Below are positions 16,011-25,827 of a stretch of DNA of 64,000 nt, piece after piece. The translations under genes and the position numbers were made by a program. Origin of the DNA: Natrinema sp. SYSU A 869 (GTDB taxonomy: Archaea > Halobacteriota > Halobacteria > Halobacteriales > Natrialbaceae); contig NZ_CP082249.1 in NCBI RefSeq assembly GCF_019879105.1, forward strand, positions 3,720,001-3,784,000, in the 5' to 3' direction. Position 1 is the first letter of the stretch. Each line of letters begins with the position of its first letter. The notes beneath the pieces were generated by a model. That model had not been told where the DNA came from. It saw nothing but the letters and a program-made list of their open reading frames with translations, and ran no database searches.

Positions 16011-17914
16011 TGGTTGCAGATCTCCGACCGCTCGCCGCCGTGTTGGTGTCGGCGGTCGCCATCGTCCTGATCGTCGCGTCGCATCGCCGACCGAACCTTC
16101 GGGAGGGCTGGTCTGTGGTGGCCGCCCTCGCGAAGTTCGGAATCATCGTTAGCATGCTCCCCGCGGTCATGGACGGCACTGTCTTCCGGTGGAGTCTCTA
16201 CGACAGTACGGGCATCCAGTTCCTCGAGCACATCGACTTCGCCCTGCGAGCGGATCCACTGGGGATCTTCTTCGCCCTCCTTGCGAGTTTCCTCTGGATC
16301 TTCACGTCGTTTTACGCGACGGGGTACATGCGTGGACTCGACGAGCACTCCCAGACCCGCTTCTTCGCCTCCTTCGCGGCCAGCCTCTCGACGGCTGTCG
16401 GGATCGCGTTCGCGGCGAATCTGGTGACGATTTTCGTCTTCTACGAACTCCTCTCGCTGGTGACGTATCCGTTAGTCGCCCATAATGAGGACAACGAAGC
16501 ACGGATCGCCGGCCGGAAGTACCTCACGTACACGTTCTTCGGCGGCGGCGTCTTCCTGCTCGCCGGGACGGCCATTGTCTACTGGCTGACAAGTCTGGTC
16601 AGCCAAGGGCCGACCCTCGCCTTCGAAGCGGGCGGTATGGAGGCGCTGGCCGCGGCCGCACAGGTCGAACCGGTCTACGCACAGGCCGCCTTCTTCCTAC
16701 TCATCGCCGGTTTCGGCGTCAAGGCCGCGCTGATGCCGCTTCACTCCTGGCTCGCCGACGCGATGGTCGCGCCGACCCCCGTCTCCGGGCTGCTCCACGC
16801 GGTCGCGGTCGTCAAATCCGGCGCGTTCGGCATCGCTCGTGTCATCCTCGAAGTCTACGGCCCCGGGCTCATTCACGATCTTCCACTTGATGTGCCCGGC
16901 ATCGGCGACGTCGGATTGAACATCCCCGTTGCCATCGTCGCCGCGTTCACCCTGACCGCGGCGAGCATCATCGCGATGCGGAAGGATCATCTCAAGCGCC
17001 GGCTCGCGTACTCGACGACGGCCCAACTCTCCTACATCGTACTCGGGCTGTCGATGTTGCACCCCTACGCAATGGTCGGTGCGCTGTTTCACATCCCCGC
17101 CCACGCGTTCGCGAAACTCACGCTGTTCTTCTGTGCCGGCACGATCCACGTCGAGACCCACACCGACTACATCAGCGAGATGGCCGGTATCGGCAAGCGG
17201 ATGCCGCTAACGATGACCGCCTTTACCGTCGGTGCCGCAGGCATGGCCGGTCTCCCCCCGATCGCCGGCTTCGTCAGCAAGTTCTACATGCTGATCGGCG
17301 CTGGCTCCATGAGCGGCGAATACTGGCTCTTCGCCGGCGCTCTGTTGCTCTCAGCCGTTCTCAACGTCGCGTACTTCTGGCCGATCGTCTACACCGCCTT
17401 CTTCGAGAGCGAGGACCGACACGACGCGAAACCCCTGCTCGAGTTCCCGCGGGGCGGACTGGTCGAATCCTACACCGCTGGGACGGACGAGGACGTCGCC
17501 GCCGACGGTGGGCAGCCGACTGATGGCGAAGCCGATCGGGCCGATGCGGAGCGACCCGCCGCGGACGAGGACGAGAACTACGAGTACGCCGTCGACGAGT
17601 ACCCCAGCGACGCCGAAATTTCCGAAGGGGAGCAGGTCAGTACTGTCGACCACCACGGCGACCACGACGACCACCTGACCGGCGGGCCGCCGGCCGGTGG
17701 CTGGCCGCGTCACTCGCTGTTTACCGAGAGTACATGGCTCATGCTCGCGCCCATTGCCGTGATCGCGACCGGCGCGGTCGTTCTCGGGATCGGCCCCGAC
17801 TACGCCGTCTTCCTCGAGTTAGCCATGCGGATCGTCGAGGGCGTCTTCGGGATGCGCTTCGAGGACCTGACCGACGTTCCGTTCGAACAGCTCATTTCGG
17901 AGGTGAATAACTGA
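16010..17914 (+). CDS. Second proton-conducting antiporter subunit (MrpD/NuoL-like)
   Basis: A 634-residue protein with about 14 helices. It carries FVFYELLSLVTYPLVAHN, VKAALMPLHSWLADAMVAPTPVSGLLHAVAVVKSG and MRKDHLKRRLAYSTTAQL. A long acidic loop at about 485-565 includes HHGDHDDH, a His cluster of unknown use, just before the last helix. It begins on the last base of mnhD and ends one base into the third paralogue. Three D-like subunits in one operon are usual for haloarchaeal Mnh clusters. Confidence 0.9.
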   Translation: MVADLRPLAAVLVSAVAIVLIVASHRRPNLREGWSVVAALAKFGIIVSMLPAVMDGTVFRWSLYDSTGIQFLEHIDFALRADPLGIFFALLASFLWIFTSFYATGYMRGLDEHSQTRFFASFAASLSTAVGIAFAANLVTIFVFYELLSLVTYPLVAHNEDNEARIAGRKYLTYTFFGGGVFLLAGTAIVYWLTSLVSQGPTLAFEAGGMEALAAAAQVEPVYAQAAFFLLIAGFGVKAALMPLHSWLADAMVAPTPVSGLLHAVAVVKSGAFGIARVILEVYGPGLIHDLPLDVPGIGDVGLNIPVAIVAAFTLTAASIIAMRKDHLKRRLAYSTTAQLSYIVLGLSMLHPYAMVGALFHIPAHAFAKLTLFFCAGTIHVETHTDYISEMAGIGKRMPLTMTAFTVGAAGMAGLPPIAGFVSKFYMLIGAGSMSGEYWLFAGALLLSAVLNVAYFWPIVYTAFFESEDRHDAKPLLEFPRGGLVESYTAGTDEDVAADGGQPTDGEADRADAERPAADEDENYEYAVDEYPSDAEISEGEQVSTVDHHGDHDDHLTGGPPAGGWPRHSLFTESTWLMLAPIAVIATGAVVLGIGPDYAVFLELAMRIVEGVFGMRFEDLTDVPFEQLISEVNN

Positions 17915-19751
17915 TGGCAGTCGAACTCCTGTCGATGGCCTACCCGCCGCTCATCGTCTTCGCGGCGGCGCTGCTCGTGCTCGTCCTGCCCCGAATCGCC
18001 GGCTTCGCCGTCGGTGCGCTCAGCCTCGCGGCCGTGCTGGCGATTTCGCTGGTCGCGCCCGGCGGTGAGCATCTGGGCGGGACCTTCCTCGGCTTCAAGG
18101 TCGTCCCGTTCTACGTCGACGACTTCTCCCGAATGGTCGGGCTCGGCCTCGGCTTTTTGGGTATCTGTAGCGTTATCTACGCCTACTCGAGCGAGGCCAG
18201 TAAGACGCTAGTCGCATTCGCGCTGGTCTACGTCTCCTCGTCGATCGGCGCGGCATTCGCCGGCGACTGGCTCGTCCTCCTGTTTATGTGGGAGCTGATG
18301 GCAGTGACGAGCACGCTGGTGGTCTGGCACTACGGCAGCGAGGCGGTCCGGGCGGGCTTCCGGTACGCGTTGTTCCACGGCACCGGCGGCGTGCTCGTGA
18401 TGATGGCGGTCGCCGTCCACTACGTCGAGGTTGGTACGTTCGTCTACAGTGACGCCGGTATCGCCAACGGGATTCCGGCGCTGCTCGCGGTGCTCGGGAT
18501 GGGCGTCAACGTCGCCTTCATCGGCTTCCACACCTGGCTGCCCGACACCTACCCGCGACCGCACTTCGCGGCCTCGGTGTTCCTCTCCGTCTACACGACG
18601 AAGACGAGCGCATTCGTGCTCTACCGCGCGTTCCCCGTCGACGCCGGGAGCGATCTGGGTATTTACATCGCGTACATGGGCGGGCTGATGGCCGTCTACG
18701 GCGCGACCTTCGCCCTGCTGCAACACGACATGCGGGCGCTGCTGTCCTACCATATCCAGGCGCAGCTGGGCTACATCGTCGCCGGAATTGGCATGGCCAC
18801 GATGGGATCGGATCTCGCCGCCGCCGGCGCGATGAGTCACCTGTTCAACAACGTGCTGTTCAAGAGCCTGCTGTTCATGGCCGTCGGCGTCGTCATCTAT
18901 CGCACTGGCGAAGAGGATCTATACAAGCTGGGCGGCCTCTGGCGCGAAATGCCTCTGACCGCGATTGGGTTCGGGTTTGGTGCGCTCTCGATCACCGCGA
19001 TTCCGGGCTTCAACGGCTACGTCAGCAAGGGGATGCTCTTCGACGCCGCCAATCCCCACTACTACGGTCAGCCCGAGTATCAGGCGCTGTACTGGCTGCT
19101 CTGGATCGGCGCAATCGGGACCCTGCTGTCCTTCATCAAGCTCGGCTACTACGTCTTCTTCCACGGCAAGAGCGACCGCGAGGTCGCCGACGCGAAGCCC
19201 GGTCAGACCGTCGCGATGCTCGGCCTGGGCGGTGCCTGTCTCCTCTTCGGCGTCTGGTGGCAGGGGCTGGCCGATCTCGCGCCGACGATCCACGGTCTCG
19301 AGTTCGAGTACTACGGCGGCCACAGCCACCTCCACCCCTACAGTTCGGGCCACCTGCAGACCGCGGGTATCCTGACGGGGTCGCGGCCGTCACCTTCGTC
19401 CTCGTCCGGAAGCCGCTCTCGAAGCTCGATCTCGGTGATCCGGCGATGTTCGTCTATCCCGCAACCTACGCCGTCAGTCGCTGGACGATGCTGGGCGTCA
19501 CCGAGACCTACGCCGCCGTCGACCGGGCCGTCGTCGGCGCGGTCAAACGCTGTTACTGGATCGGGAACAACCCCGTTCTCGCCGTCGACGCGGCAGCGGG
19601 TCAGTTGCCCGACTGGCTGGTTGACGTCGACGAGCGCCAGCCGACCGACGGCGGTCGCCCGTCGACGATTCATCTCCGGACCAGTATCGGGACGACCGTC
19701 CTGCTGTTGACGCTCGTCCTGACGGTGATCCTGTGGCTTCTCGTCGTCTGA
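17914..19751 (+). CDS. Third proton-conducting antiporter subunit, with apparent frameshift
   Basis: Two frames join to one protein of about 612 residues. The first frame starts at 17914 and is family-like to HLQTAGILTG; the second carries on as VAAVTFVLVRKPLSKLDLG to the stop at 19751. The junction is a run of four G at 19377-19380; five would keep the frame (ACG GGG GTC). The first part has the usual motifs LFMWELMAVTSTLVVW, GFHTWLPDTYP and QHDMRALLSYH. I judge this a sequencing or assembly error, or a very recent mutation, as both halves look intact. Confidence 0.85.
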
Positions 19752-19812
19752 GGACGCTGTCGAAGAATCAGTGCGTCACCGTTCTGCCTGTTCTGCCCGT
19801 TCTGCCGCCCCG

Positions 19813-20931
19813 TCAGTCCGTGTCCGGCTGCTCGTCGCGCTGACTCGCGTTCGTATCGATCGGCGGCTGCGTTTCCTGTACGACGATCGACTGCTCGAGG
19901 ACCGACGCACGCAGGGTCGGTTTCGACGCCGTCGCCTCGCGCCGGTACACCTCGTCTTGGTCTCGGCGGACGCCCCGCGGCGTCAGGTAGTTCCCGTCGA
20001 CGTCGACGACGGCCGCCTCGCAGAGTCGCTTCAGGATCGATCGTGCTCCCTCGGTGGTAATCGCCGGCGGGGCGATCGACCGCTCTCGTGCGAGTTCCAT
20101 CGCCGTCGCGTCCTCGAGCAGCGTCTCAATCTCGCTCTCGTCGTGGCCGCGGTCGCCCAGAACCGACCGGACCCGCGCGGCGATCGAGGGCGCGTGGCCC
20201 GTCGGAAACAGCGGCCAATCGTTCGCGGGCGGATCGAGCACGACCCGATAGCGCCGCAACGGCGTCCGCGCACGGGCGGGAAGCGGCACGTCCTCGAGGC
20301 GTTGGGACTTCCCCAACACGCGGATCGTTCCCGTATAGAAGTCGACATCGTCCCAGGTCGCGCCCGTGCGCCGGTCGTCTTCCGATACCCGGAACAGCTC
20401 CGCCCCGCGGACCGTCGAGTGAGCGAGAACGGCCACCATTGCGTATTCGCGAAGTCGGGTGCGTCGATCGCTCGTCGACTGGGAGTCGGCCTCGAGCACC
20501 CGTTCGCGGACGTAGCGCTCGAGTTCGCGGCGCTGATCGACCGTCCAGGAGTCGTCGGACGGCCGCGTGTCGGCGGTCGGCAGTGCAGCCTCGGCTCGGT
20601 CGGTTGCGGCAGGATTGGTTTCGAGGACGCTGCCGCGAACGCACCACGAGAGGAACGCGCGGACCACCGCGTAGTAGGTGCCGGCGGTCGAGGCGGTGTA
20701 CTCCCCGCGCTCCGTCCGTCGACGGAGTTCCTCGACATACGCACACATGTGGTCGATATCGAGCCTGAACAGCGACGTGAGGTCGTGTTCCCGCTCGAGC
20801 CAAGTTGCCCACCGCCGGAGAATCGATTCCGCGTTGGACGCGTAGGTTCCCGCGCCTGATCCGTCGGGATCCCCGACGGCCTTTCGCTGGAGATAGGCGT
20901 CGACCGCGTCGGCGATCGCCACTTCGGTCAC
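19813..20931 (-). CDS. Tyrosine-recombinase-like (integrase-like) protein with a doubtful active site
   Basis: A 372-residue protein. Residues 1-100 form a core-binding helical domain (AYVEELRRRTERGEYTAS, TYYAVVRAFLSWCVR). The catalytic domain shows Arg in AHSTVRGAEL near 175 and Lys in VLGKSQR near 212. The second box, normally HxxR, reads LTPRGVRRDQ, and the region that should hold the nucleophile Tyr reads VLEQSIVVQETQPPID with none. It stands between the antiporter operon and a phosphodiesterase, with no other mobile genes and no attachment site seen. It may be a domesticated, non-cutting relative. Confidence 0.75.
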   Translation of the reverse strand: MTEVAIADAVDAYLQRKAVGDPDGSGAGTYASNAESILRRWATWLEREHDLTSLFRLDIDHMCAYVEELRRRTERGEYTASTAGTYYAVVRAFLSWCVRGSVLETNPAATDRAEAALPTADTRPSDDSWTVDQRRELERYVRERVLEADSQSTSDRRTRLREYAMVAVLAHSTVRGAELFRVSEDDRRTGATWDDVDFYTGTIRVLGKSQRLEDVPLPARARTPLRRYRVVLDPPANDWPLFPTGHAPSIAARVRSVLGDRGHDESEIETLLEDATAMELARERSIAPPAITTEGARSILKRLCEAAVVDVDGNYLTPRGVRRDQDEVYRREATASKPTLRASVLEQSIVVQETQPPIDTNASQRDEQPDTD

Positions 20932-21174
20932 GACACGATCACCCGTCCAGGTCTCGGACGGAGACGTGCCGGCGGCCGCGGGTCCCCGTTTTGGCCGCTG
21001 CTTCGCCCCTCGAGGTGGGTATCACCGCGGCAAGAACGAATCGTGCGGGTAACGCCACGGGTCATTACTCGTTGAATACTGTTCCACGATCCTAAATCCG
21101 TGTTTCGGTCTCACGGATGGGAAAAACATGGCCCGGCCACGACCGGACGCGAGGCGTCTCCGAGTGCCGCGGAC

Positions 21175-22242
21175 TCAGTTCGTCGCGCCGAACCGGAGCA
21201 CGTCCGCGTGGTCGCTGATGAGCCCGTCGACGCCGGCCGCTGCGAGCTGTTCTCCCTGATACCACGTCGCAAGGGTGAAGACGTTCACATCTCGGCCCTC
21301 CTCGTGTGCGACCTCGAGGAGATCGATGTCCGCCCAGCCGGCACCTTCCTCGTAGCGCTGGTCGCCGTAGAACGGCGTGCCCCGAATCATGTGGTAGGGC
21401 GGGTGAATCGCTTCGGACTCGTATCGTCGAGCGATTTCGACACCGTCCCGGACGGAGTTCCAGAGCAACGGCGCGACGGCGTAGTCGGACGCGTCGCGGG
21501 TCGTCGCCAGCGCCGCCTCGTAGAACGACGAGAAGAGATACTCGTGGTGGAAATCGTCGACGATGTCGAGCACTCGCGCGACGAAGGGCTGCCAGTGTTC
21601 TTTCTGCTTCTCGAGTTCCCCTTGTGGCAGCGATTCCGCGAAGGCCACGTCGAACGATCCCGGGTTCTTCAGTTCGACGTTGATGCCGACGTGTGGCGGA
21701 ATCGCCTCGAGGACCGAGCGCAATCGGGGGACGGTTTCGCCGCTTGCGAGGACCTCGGCGTTCGTGACGGTCGCCGTGTCCGTCTCCCAGACGACGCCCT
21801 CGGTGTCGGTAAGGCCGCGCTCGCCGCCGTCGCGATTGGCGAGTCGGTCGTCGTGGAAGACGACGACATCGTTTTCGGCTGTCGGCACGACATCGATCTC
21901 GATCATGTCGGCGCCGCGCGAGGGTGCGACGGCGGACTGCCCGCCGCGGGCCGCAGCTTCAACCGCGCCGACGGTGTTTTCGGGATAGAGGCCGGCGAAG
22001 CCGCGGTGAGCAATCAGGTCCGGATTGCCGCCGTGACCGCCGGAACGGCTCGGCTTCGATTCGTCGCGTCGCCGTTTACCAGGCGTATCGTCTCTGTTCC
22101 CGCGACCGGGCGTTGCCCCCGCAGCGCCGACCATGCCGGTCGCCGCTGCGCCCGTCGCAACGATGAACGATCGGCGGCGAAGCGCGGAACTGGACGTATC
22201 CGGGTGGTCGGTTCGTCGCTCGTCGTCGTGTGTCTCGGACAT
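21175..22242 (-). CDS. Tat-exported glycerophosphodiester phosphodiesterase
   Basis: A 355-residue secreted enzyme. Residues 22-47 hold a twin-arginine signal: LRRRSFIVATGAAATGMVGAAGA. The catalytic motifs follow: HRGFAGLYPENT (His and Glu-Asn), EIDVVPT, FHDDRL and VELKNP. The fold continues to DGLISDHADVL at the C-terminus. It should release glycerol phosphate from glycerophosphodiesters outside the cell, here of ether lipid head groups. A charged, Arg/Lys/Gly-rich linker (residues 45-70) separates signal and enzyme. Confidence 0.92.
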   Translation of the reverse strand: MSETHDDERRTDHPDTSSSALRRRSFIVATGAAATGMVGAAGATPGRGNRDDTPGKRRRDESKPSRSGGHGGNPDLIAHRGFAGLYPENTVGAVEAAARGGQSAVAPSRGADMIEIDVVPTAENDVVVFHDDRLANRDGGERGLTDTEGVVWETDTATVTNAEVLASGETVPRLRSVLEAIPPHVGINVELKNPGSFDVAFAESLPQGELEKQKEHWQPFVARVLDIVDDFHHEYLFSSFYEAALATTRDASDYAVAPLLWNSVRDGVEIARRYESEAIHPPYHMIRGTPFYGDQRYEEGAGWADIDLLEVAHEEGRDVNVFTLATWYQGEQLAAAGVDGLISDHADVLRFGATN

Positions 22243-22270
22243 CAGCAGATCGGCAGACCGGAGCCACTGA

Positions 22271-22281
22271 TAAAATAAATT
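22271..22281 (-). promoter_or_regulatory. Candidate promoter of the phosphodiesterase gene
   Basis: On the minus strand an AT-rich ATTTATTTTAT lies about 29-39 bases before the ATG at 22242. It is the only long AT stretch nearby, and the distance fits a haloarchaeal TATA box with a very short leader. Confidence 0.45.
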
Positions 22282-22500
22282 ATAATTCCCCCGTATAGCA
22301 AGATGATCGACTGTCCGTGCGAATAGATTTCAGTATACATCTCCGCACGGCTGGTAACCGGCTAGTAGCCTGGCGACGGCGGGCCCTCGAGTTCGACGTG
22401 TGCCTCGGGATCGATCGTTCTGCGCGAAGATAGGGTTTAATATACCGACATTTGATTTATGAACTGCCAGCAGCGTCGCTCGTGATTTCAATCCAGCGAT

Positions 22501-22665
22501 TTAGGAGGGGTGCTGATGTCTGATCTTCTCGGCCGTCATCCCCGGGACTAGCGTCCCGCAGTCCTTGCATTTCCAGTCCGGGGTCGGGATGCCGAATTCC
22601 TTCTCGAGGTCCTGCTTGAACTCGATGTGTGCGCCACACGGACATTGGTAGGTCGTGCGGGTCAT
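22501..22665 (-). CDS. Small two-CxxC zinc-ribbon protein
   Basis: A 54-residue protein starting MTRTTYQCPCGAHIEF. The CPCG pair at residues 8-11 and CKDCG near 33-37 make a complete zinc ribbon. The upstream frame extends to 22845 but reads as low-complexity sequence, so I place the start at the ATG 22665. Function unknown; similar micro-proteins are common in haloarchaea. Confidence 0.75.
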   Translation of the reverse strand: MTRTTYQCPCGAHIEFKQDLEKEFGIPTPDWKCKDCGTLVPGMTAEKIRHQHPS

Positions 22666-23113
22666 GAACGAACCAACCCGCCGGGGAGCGATAAACGGTT
22701 CGCCGGAGTTCACCGGTCGCGGATCGGAGCGGTCGCTCGAGACGGGCTCGACGCGCAACGGAATCGGACCGGATGCCGTCGACTCGCTCCCGATTCGTTC
22801 GTATACCGGCGGCAGGAGAATCCCATCGAACGATCTCGTCTGCAATCACGGACATCAGTGGTCCATTCCCGGGCTAACGTTCCTGCGTTTGGCCACCTCG
22901 AACCCGGGGGTTGTCTGTTCACAAGTTCCCTCTCGGCTCGCTTCGGACCCACTGCCCGCTATTTCAGCGTTCGGCGTTGGAACGTCCTTGAGCGACCGGG
23001 GCTCAGGTCGCGAGGCGAGTCGGCTCGAGACGGAAGCGACACGGAGGGAAACACCCAACGCTCTGCGTAAACGCCGATATCAAGATCCCAGCAGTCATCT
23101 ATCGAGATACGAG
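22666..23113. other. Intergenic region between divergent genes
   Basis: Lies between the minus-strand zinc ribbon and the plus-strand hydrolase. Open frames across it on both strands do not look like proteins. An AT-poor composition and no strong hairpin; nothing further is seen. Confidence 0.45.
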
Positions 23114-23857
23114 ATGCCCGAGACACACCGCATTCCGGTCGCGAACGCGACGACGGACGCCGCTCCGGACGTCGCCGCCGTCCATCATGAGGTCGACTCT
23201 GACGACTGGCTCGTTTTCTGTCACGGCCTTCGAAGCGACAAATCCGGCAGTTACGAGTACCGGTGTCAGCAGGCCCGCGAGGCGGGCTACAATGCCGTCC
23301 GATTCGACGCCAGGGGCTGTGGCGAGTCCGACGGCGAGTTCGTCGACTCGACACTCGCAACACGACTCACCGACCTCAGCCACGTCGTCGATTACTTCGA
23401 TCCGGGCTCCTACGCGCTGTTCGGCTCGAGTTTCGGCGGGAAAGTCGCCTTCCACGCCGCGGCCGAGGACGAGCGGGTTGAGGCGGTCGCCACGCGTGCA
23501 CCCGTGACGACCAACGGGACGTTCGACGAGTACCGGAGCGCCGTCGAGCGCGAGGGGGAGTGGACGTTCGATACCGGCGAGCGAATCGATGAGCGGTTTT
23601 TCGACGCTCTCGATCGGTATCCGTTCGACGATGTCGTCGGGTCGATCGAGATTCCGGTCGCGATGTTCCACGGCGGCAGCGACGATGTCGTCGATCCGGG
23701 CGATAGCTTCGCCGCTGCCCAGCGACTCGAGTCCGACGTGCTGGTAGAGCGATTTGCGGGCGAAGGCCACCGGTTTTCGACGGCCGGCGAAGAGCGGTTG
23801 CTCGAGCGACTGTTCGATTGGCTCGAGTGGCTAACCGATCGAAACGGTGAGGTATGA
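23114..23857 (+). CDS. Alpha/beta hydrolase
   Basis: A 247-residue hydrolase. The oxyanion strand is FCHGLRSDKSGSY; the nucleophile elbow is GSSFGGK near residue 102; the acid is in FHGGSDDVVDP near 190; and the His in GEGHRFSTAGEERL near 219. This layout is that of serine peptidases/lysophospholipase-like esterases of the DUF-type 'alpha/beta fold'. The start at 23114 (MPETHRIPV) follows an AT-rich stretch; a longer upstream frame is not protein-like. Confidence 0.88.
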   Translation: MPETHRIPVANATTDAAPDVAAVHHEVDSDDWLVFCHGLRSDKSGSYEYRCQQAREAGYNAVRFDARGCGESDGEFVDSTLATRLTDLSHVVDYFDPGSYALFGSSFGGKVAFHAAAEDERVEAVATRAPVTTNGTFDEYRSAVEREGEWTFDTGERIDERFFDALDRYPFDDVVGSIEIPVAMFHGGSDDVVDPGDSFAAAQRLESDVLVERFAGEGHRFSTAGEERLLERLFDWLEWLTDRNGEV

Positions 23858-23978
23858 ATCATATACCGATATATCGAACCTGTCTCGGTTTGAGCGCTCT
23901 CCACGATCAAGTAGCCATTAGAGTACGGTGTTGTCCTAGATGGAGTTTGTAATTGGAAGTGAGTATATCATATCTATA

Positions 23979-23986
23979 TTTATAAC
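23979..23986 (+). promoter_or_regulatory. Candidate TATA box for the Tat-exported protein gene
   Basis: TTTATAAC lies 30-37 bases before the ATG at 24016, inside a stretch of about 60 bases that is unusually AT-rich for this genome. The leader would be only a few bases long. Confidence 0.5.
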
Positions 23987-24015
23987 TAATATAAGGGTAC
24001 TTGCTGGAGAATAAT

Positions 24016-24987
24016 ATGGGGTATACTATGCAAGAGACGAACTCTTGTGAGAGACGATCCGTCTTGAAACGCGTCGGTGGCCTTGCCACGTGTATCACTG
24101 CGGCTGGAACCCTCACCGGAATGGCAGCGGCGTCGGCCCCTGAAAACTACTTCAGTAGCCAGTCAACTGACAACCTCGAGGACAGGCACCGTTATCTCGC
24201 GGGAATCAACAAGGAAGGCACGTGGCCGAATTCGGATTACACGACCTGGTACGACTCTACGCACAAACTCAGCGTCGGTCAGTACCGCCCGTTCACTCGC
24301 GGGAACGACGACGAGATCGTCCCATTCCGAATCTCTTCTCAGGCGTTCGCGGAGGGAAGCGAACAGTGGGGCGACGGCGAACGGACGACGGACCTTTCCG
24401 AAACGATCGCTGCAGATGGCCTCGCTGTCAACGTCCGAAACGTCGACGGTGCGTCGAAAAGCGATCTCAGCCAGTGGATCGGTAACCCCACAGAGAGCGA
24501 CTACGTCGCAGTCCGAAACGCGAGCGGGCCGATGGAGGACGTCGACGAAGATACGTCAGAAGCCAGTGACGTGCTAGGCTGGGGCCTGAGCACGATGATG
24601 AGCTTTTCCAGCGTTCCCCTCTCTGTAACGAGTGCGGCTTCGCTCGTGACCGCACTCGGTACGACCCCGCCGACGCCGCAGAAGCCCTACACCGAATGGG
24701 ATCCGTGGCCCCACTGGGTCGACGACCCGATGTTCCAGTCGTTTGTTCGACATGACGACGGGCGAACAAACGGCGGCACGTCGGAGATCAGCCAGTATCT
24801 CCATTGGGGGCTCCAGAAGCCACAGGACGCTACCGTGGAACTGGAGATTTTCGCGTCGACCTACCAGATAGCGTGTCCGGTCGGATCCGGTGAAACGACA
24901 CCCGGCTACGAGTGTGCCGACGGATCCGGTGATTACGAGACTGGCGGCGTCGATACGTTCAGTCGCGTCTACAATATCGAGGTCTGA
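24016..24987 (+). CDS. Tat-exported protein of unknown function
   Basis: A 323-residue protein. A twin-arginine signal, ERRSVLKRVGGLATCITAAG with a following hydrophobic run, ends near AAASA at residue 44. The mature part has no catalytic motif that I recognise. It holds a Trp/Pro-rich segment (EWDPWPHWVDDPMF), a hydrophobic Ser-rich patch (MMSFSSVPLSVTSAASLVTAL) and two late cysteines (ACPVG...YECADG) that could form a disulfide. The ATG at 24028 is an alternative start. Its lone position and AT-rich promoter hint at an accessory gene. Confidence 0.72.
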   Translation: MGYTMQETNSCERRSVLKRVGGLATCITAAGTLTGMAAASAPENYFSSQSTDNLEDRHRYLAGINKEGTWPNSDYTTWYDSTHKLSVGQYRPFTRGNDDEIVPFRISSQAFAEGSEQWGDGERTTDLSETIAADGLAVNVRNVDGASKSDLSQWIGNPTESDYVAVRNASGPMEDVDEDTSEASDVLGWGLSTMMSFSSVPLSVTSAASLVTALGTTPPTPQKPYTEWDPWPHWVDDPMFQSFVRHDDGRTNGGTSEISQYLHWGLQKPQDATVELEIFASTYQIACPVGSGETTPGYECADGSGDYETGGVDTFSRVYNIEV

Positions 24988-25147
24988 GCCCTCGCTGCAT
25001 CTCTTGAGGTGACTCGCAGTCAGTGGCCATTCGTCGTGATTCGCTGGAGAACGTCGGCTACCGATGGATCTCCACTTCCTGAAGTGATTCTCTCGGCGGC
25101 ACGATCGTATTTTCTCATTCAGAAAAACCGGACCGCTTTTCATAGCC

Positions 25148-25519
25148 ATGCCGAAACGAACAGCTATACCAGTGAGTGAGGAAACAGACCTGTCGACATT
25201 GCTCGCGGTTCTCGACGATGAGTACGCACGGGATATCCTCACTCACACGAGCGTCGAACCCATGTCTGCCAGTACATTGAGCGAACGGTGTGACGCGTCT
25301 CTCCCAACGATCTATCGGCGGCTCGATCGGCTCGAGGAGTGTGACCTCGTCACTGAAGAGACGGAACTCGCCTCCGACGGCAATCACTACAGCGTCTACA
25401 GTGCGAACCTCGACCGACTAGAGCTGTCGCTGGAGGATGGCTCGTTCACTCTCGAGTTGACGTATCGCGAGGAAGACGTCGCCGACAAATTCACTCGTAT
25501 GTGGGAGGGGATGCGATGA
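25148..25519 (+). CDS. Winged-helix transcription regulator (ArsR-like)
   Basis: A 123-residue protein. The sequence VLDDEYARDILTHTSVEPMSASTLSERCDASLPTIYRRLDRLEECDLV is a winged HTH with recognition helix SLPTIYRRLDRL near 50-62. The C-terminus (ELTYREEDVADKFTRMWEGM) is typical of haloarchaeal regulators paired with a DUF7521-like membrane protein, which overlaps this gene by four bases here. It probably senses or controls through that membrane partner. Confidence 0.85.
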   Translation: MPKRTAIPVSEETDLSTLLAVLDDEYARDILTHTSVEPMSASTLSERCDASLPTIYRRLDRLEECDLVTEETELASDGNHYSVYSANLDRLELSLEDGSFTLELTYREEDVADKFTRMWEGMR

Positions 25520-25827
25520 GTCGGAAGATCGTCCGGATCGACGAGGCGACGTTGTTCGAGTTGTTGACAGTTGCCAGTCTCTTCCTCGTCGCACTCTTCG
25601 GAACCATTATCGCGTACCAGGCTTACCGGGGCTACCGACGGAACGACGCGTCGTCGATGTTCTATCTCGCCGTCGGACTCCTCTTGCTGACGCTGTGTCC
25701 CTTCCTGGTCAACGTCGCGATGACGACGTTCATCAGCCCGGATCGGATCGTCATCGCACTGCTCGAGAATGTGAGCCGACTGTTCGGACTGGTTGCGATT
25801 ACCTACTCGCTGTACGGACACCACTGA
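25516..25827 (+). CDS. Three-helix membrane protein paired with the regulator (DUF7521-like)
   Basis: A 103-residue protein with three hydrophobic helices: LLTVASLFLVALFGTIIAYQA, MFYLAVGLLLLTLCPFLV and IVIALLENVSRLFGLVAITYS. The motif YQAYRGYRRNDASSMFYLAVG between helices 1 and 2 is characteristic of DUF7521. Its ATG overlaps the regulator's TGA, so the two are one transcription unit. Together they may form a membrane-coupled switch. Confidence 0.8.
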   Translation: MSRKIVRIDEATLFELLTVASLFLVALFGTIIAYQAYRGYRRNDASSMFYLAVGLLLLTLCPFLVNVAMTTFISPDRIVIALLENVSRLFGLVAITYSLYGHH

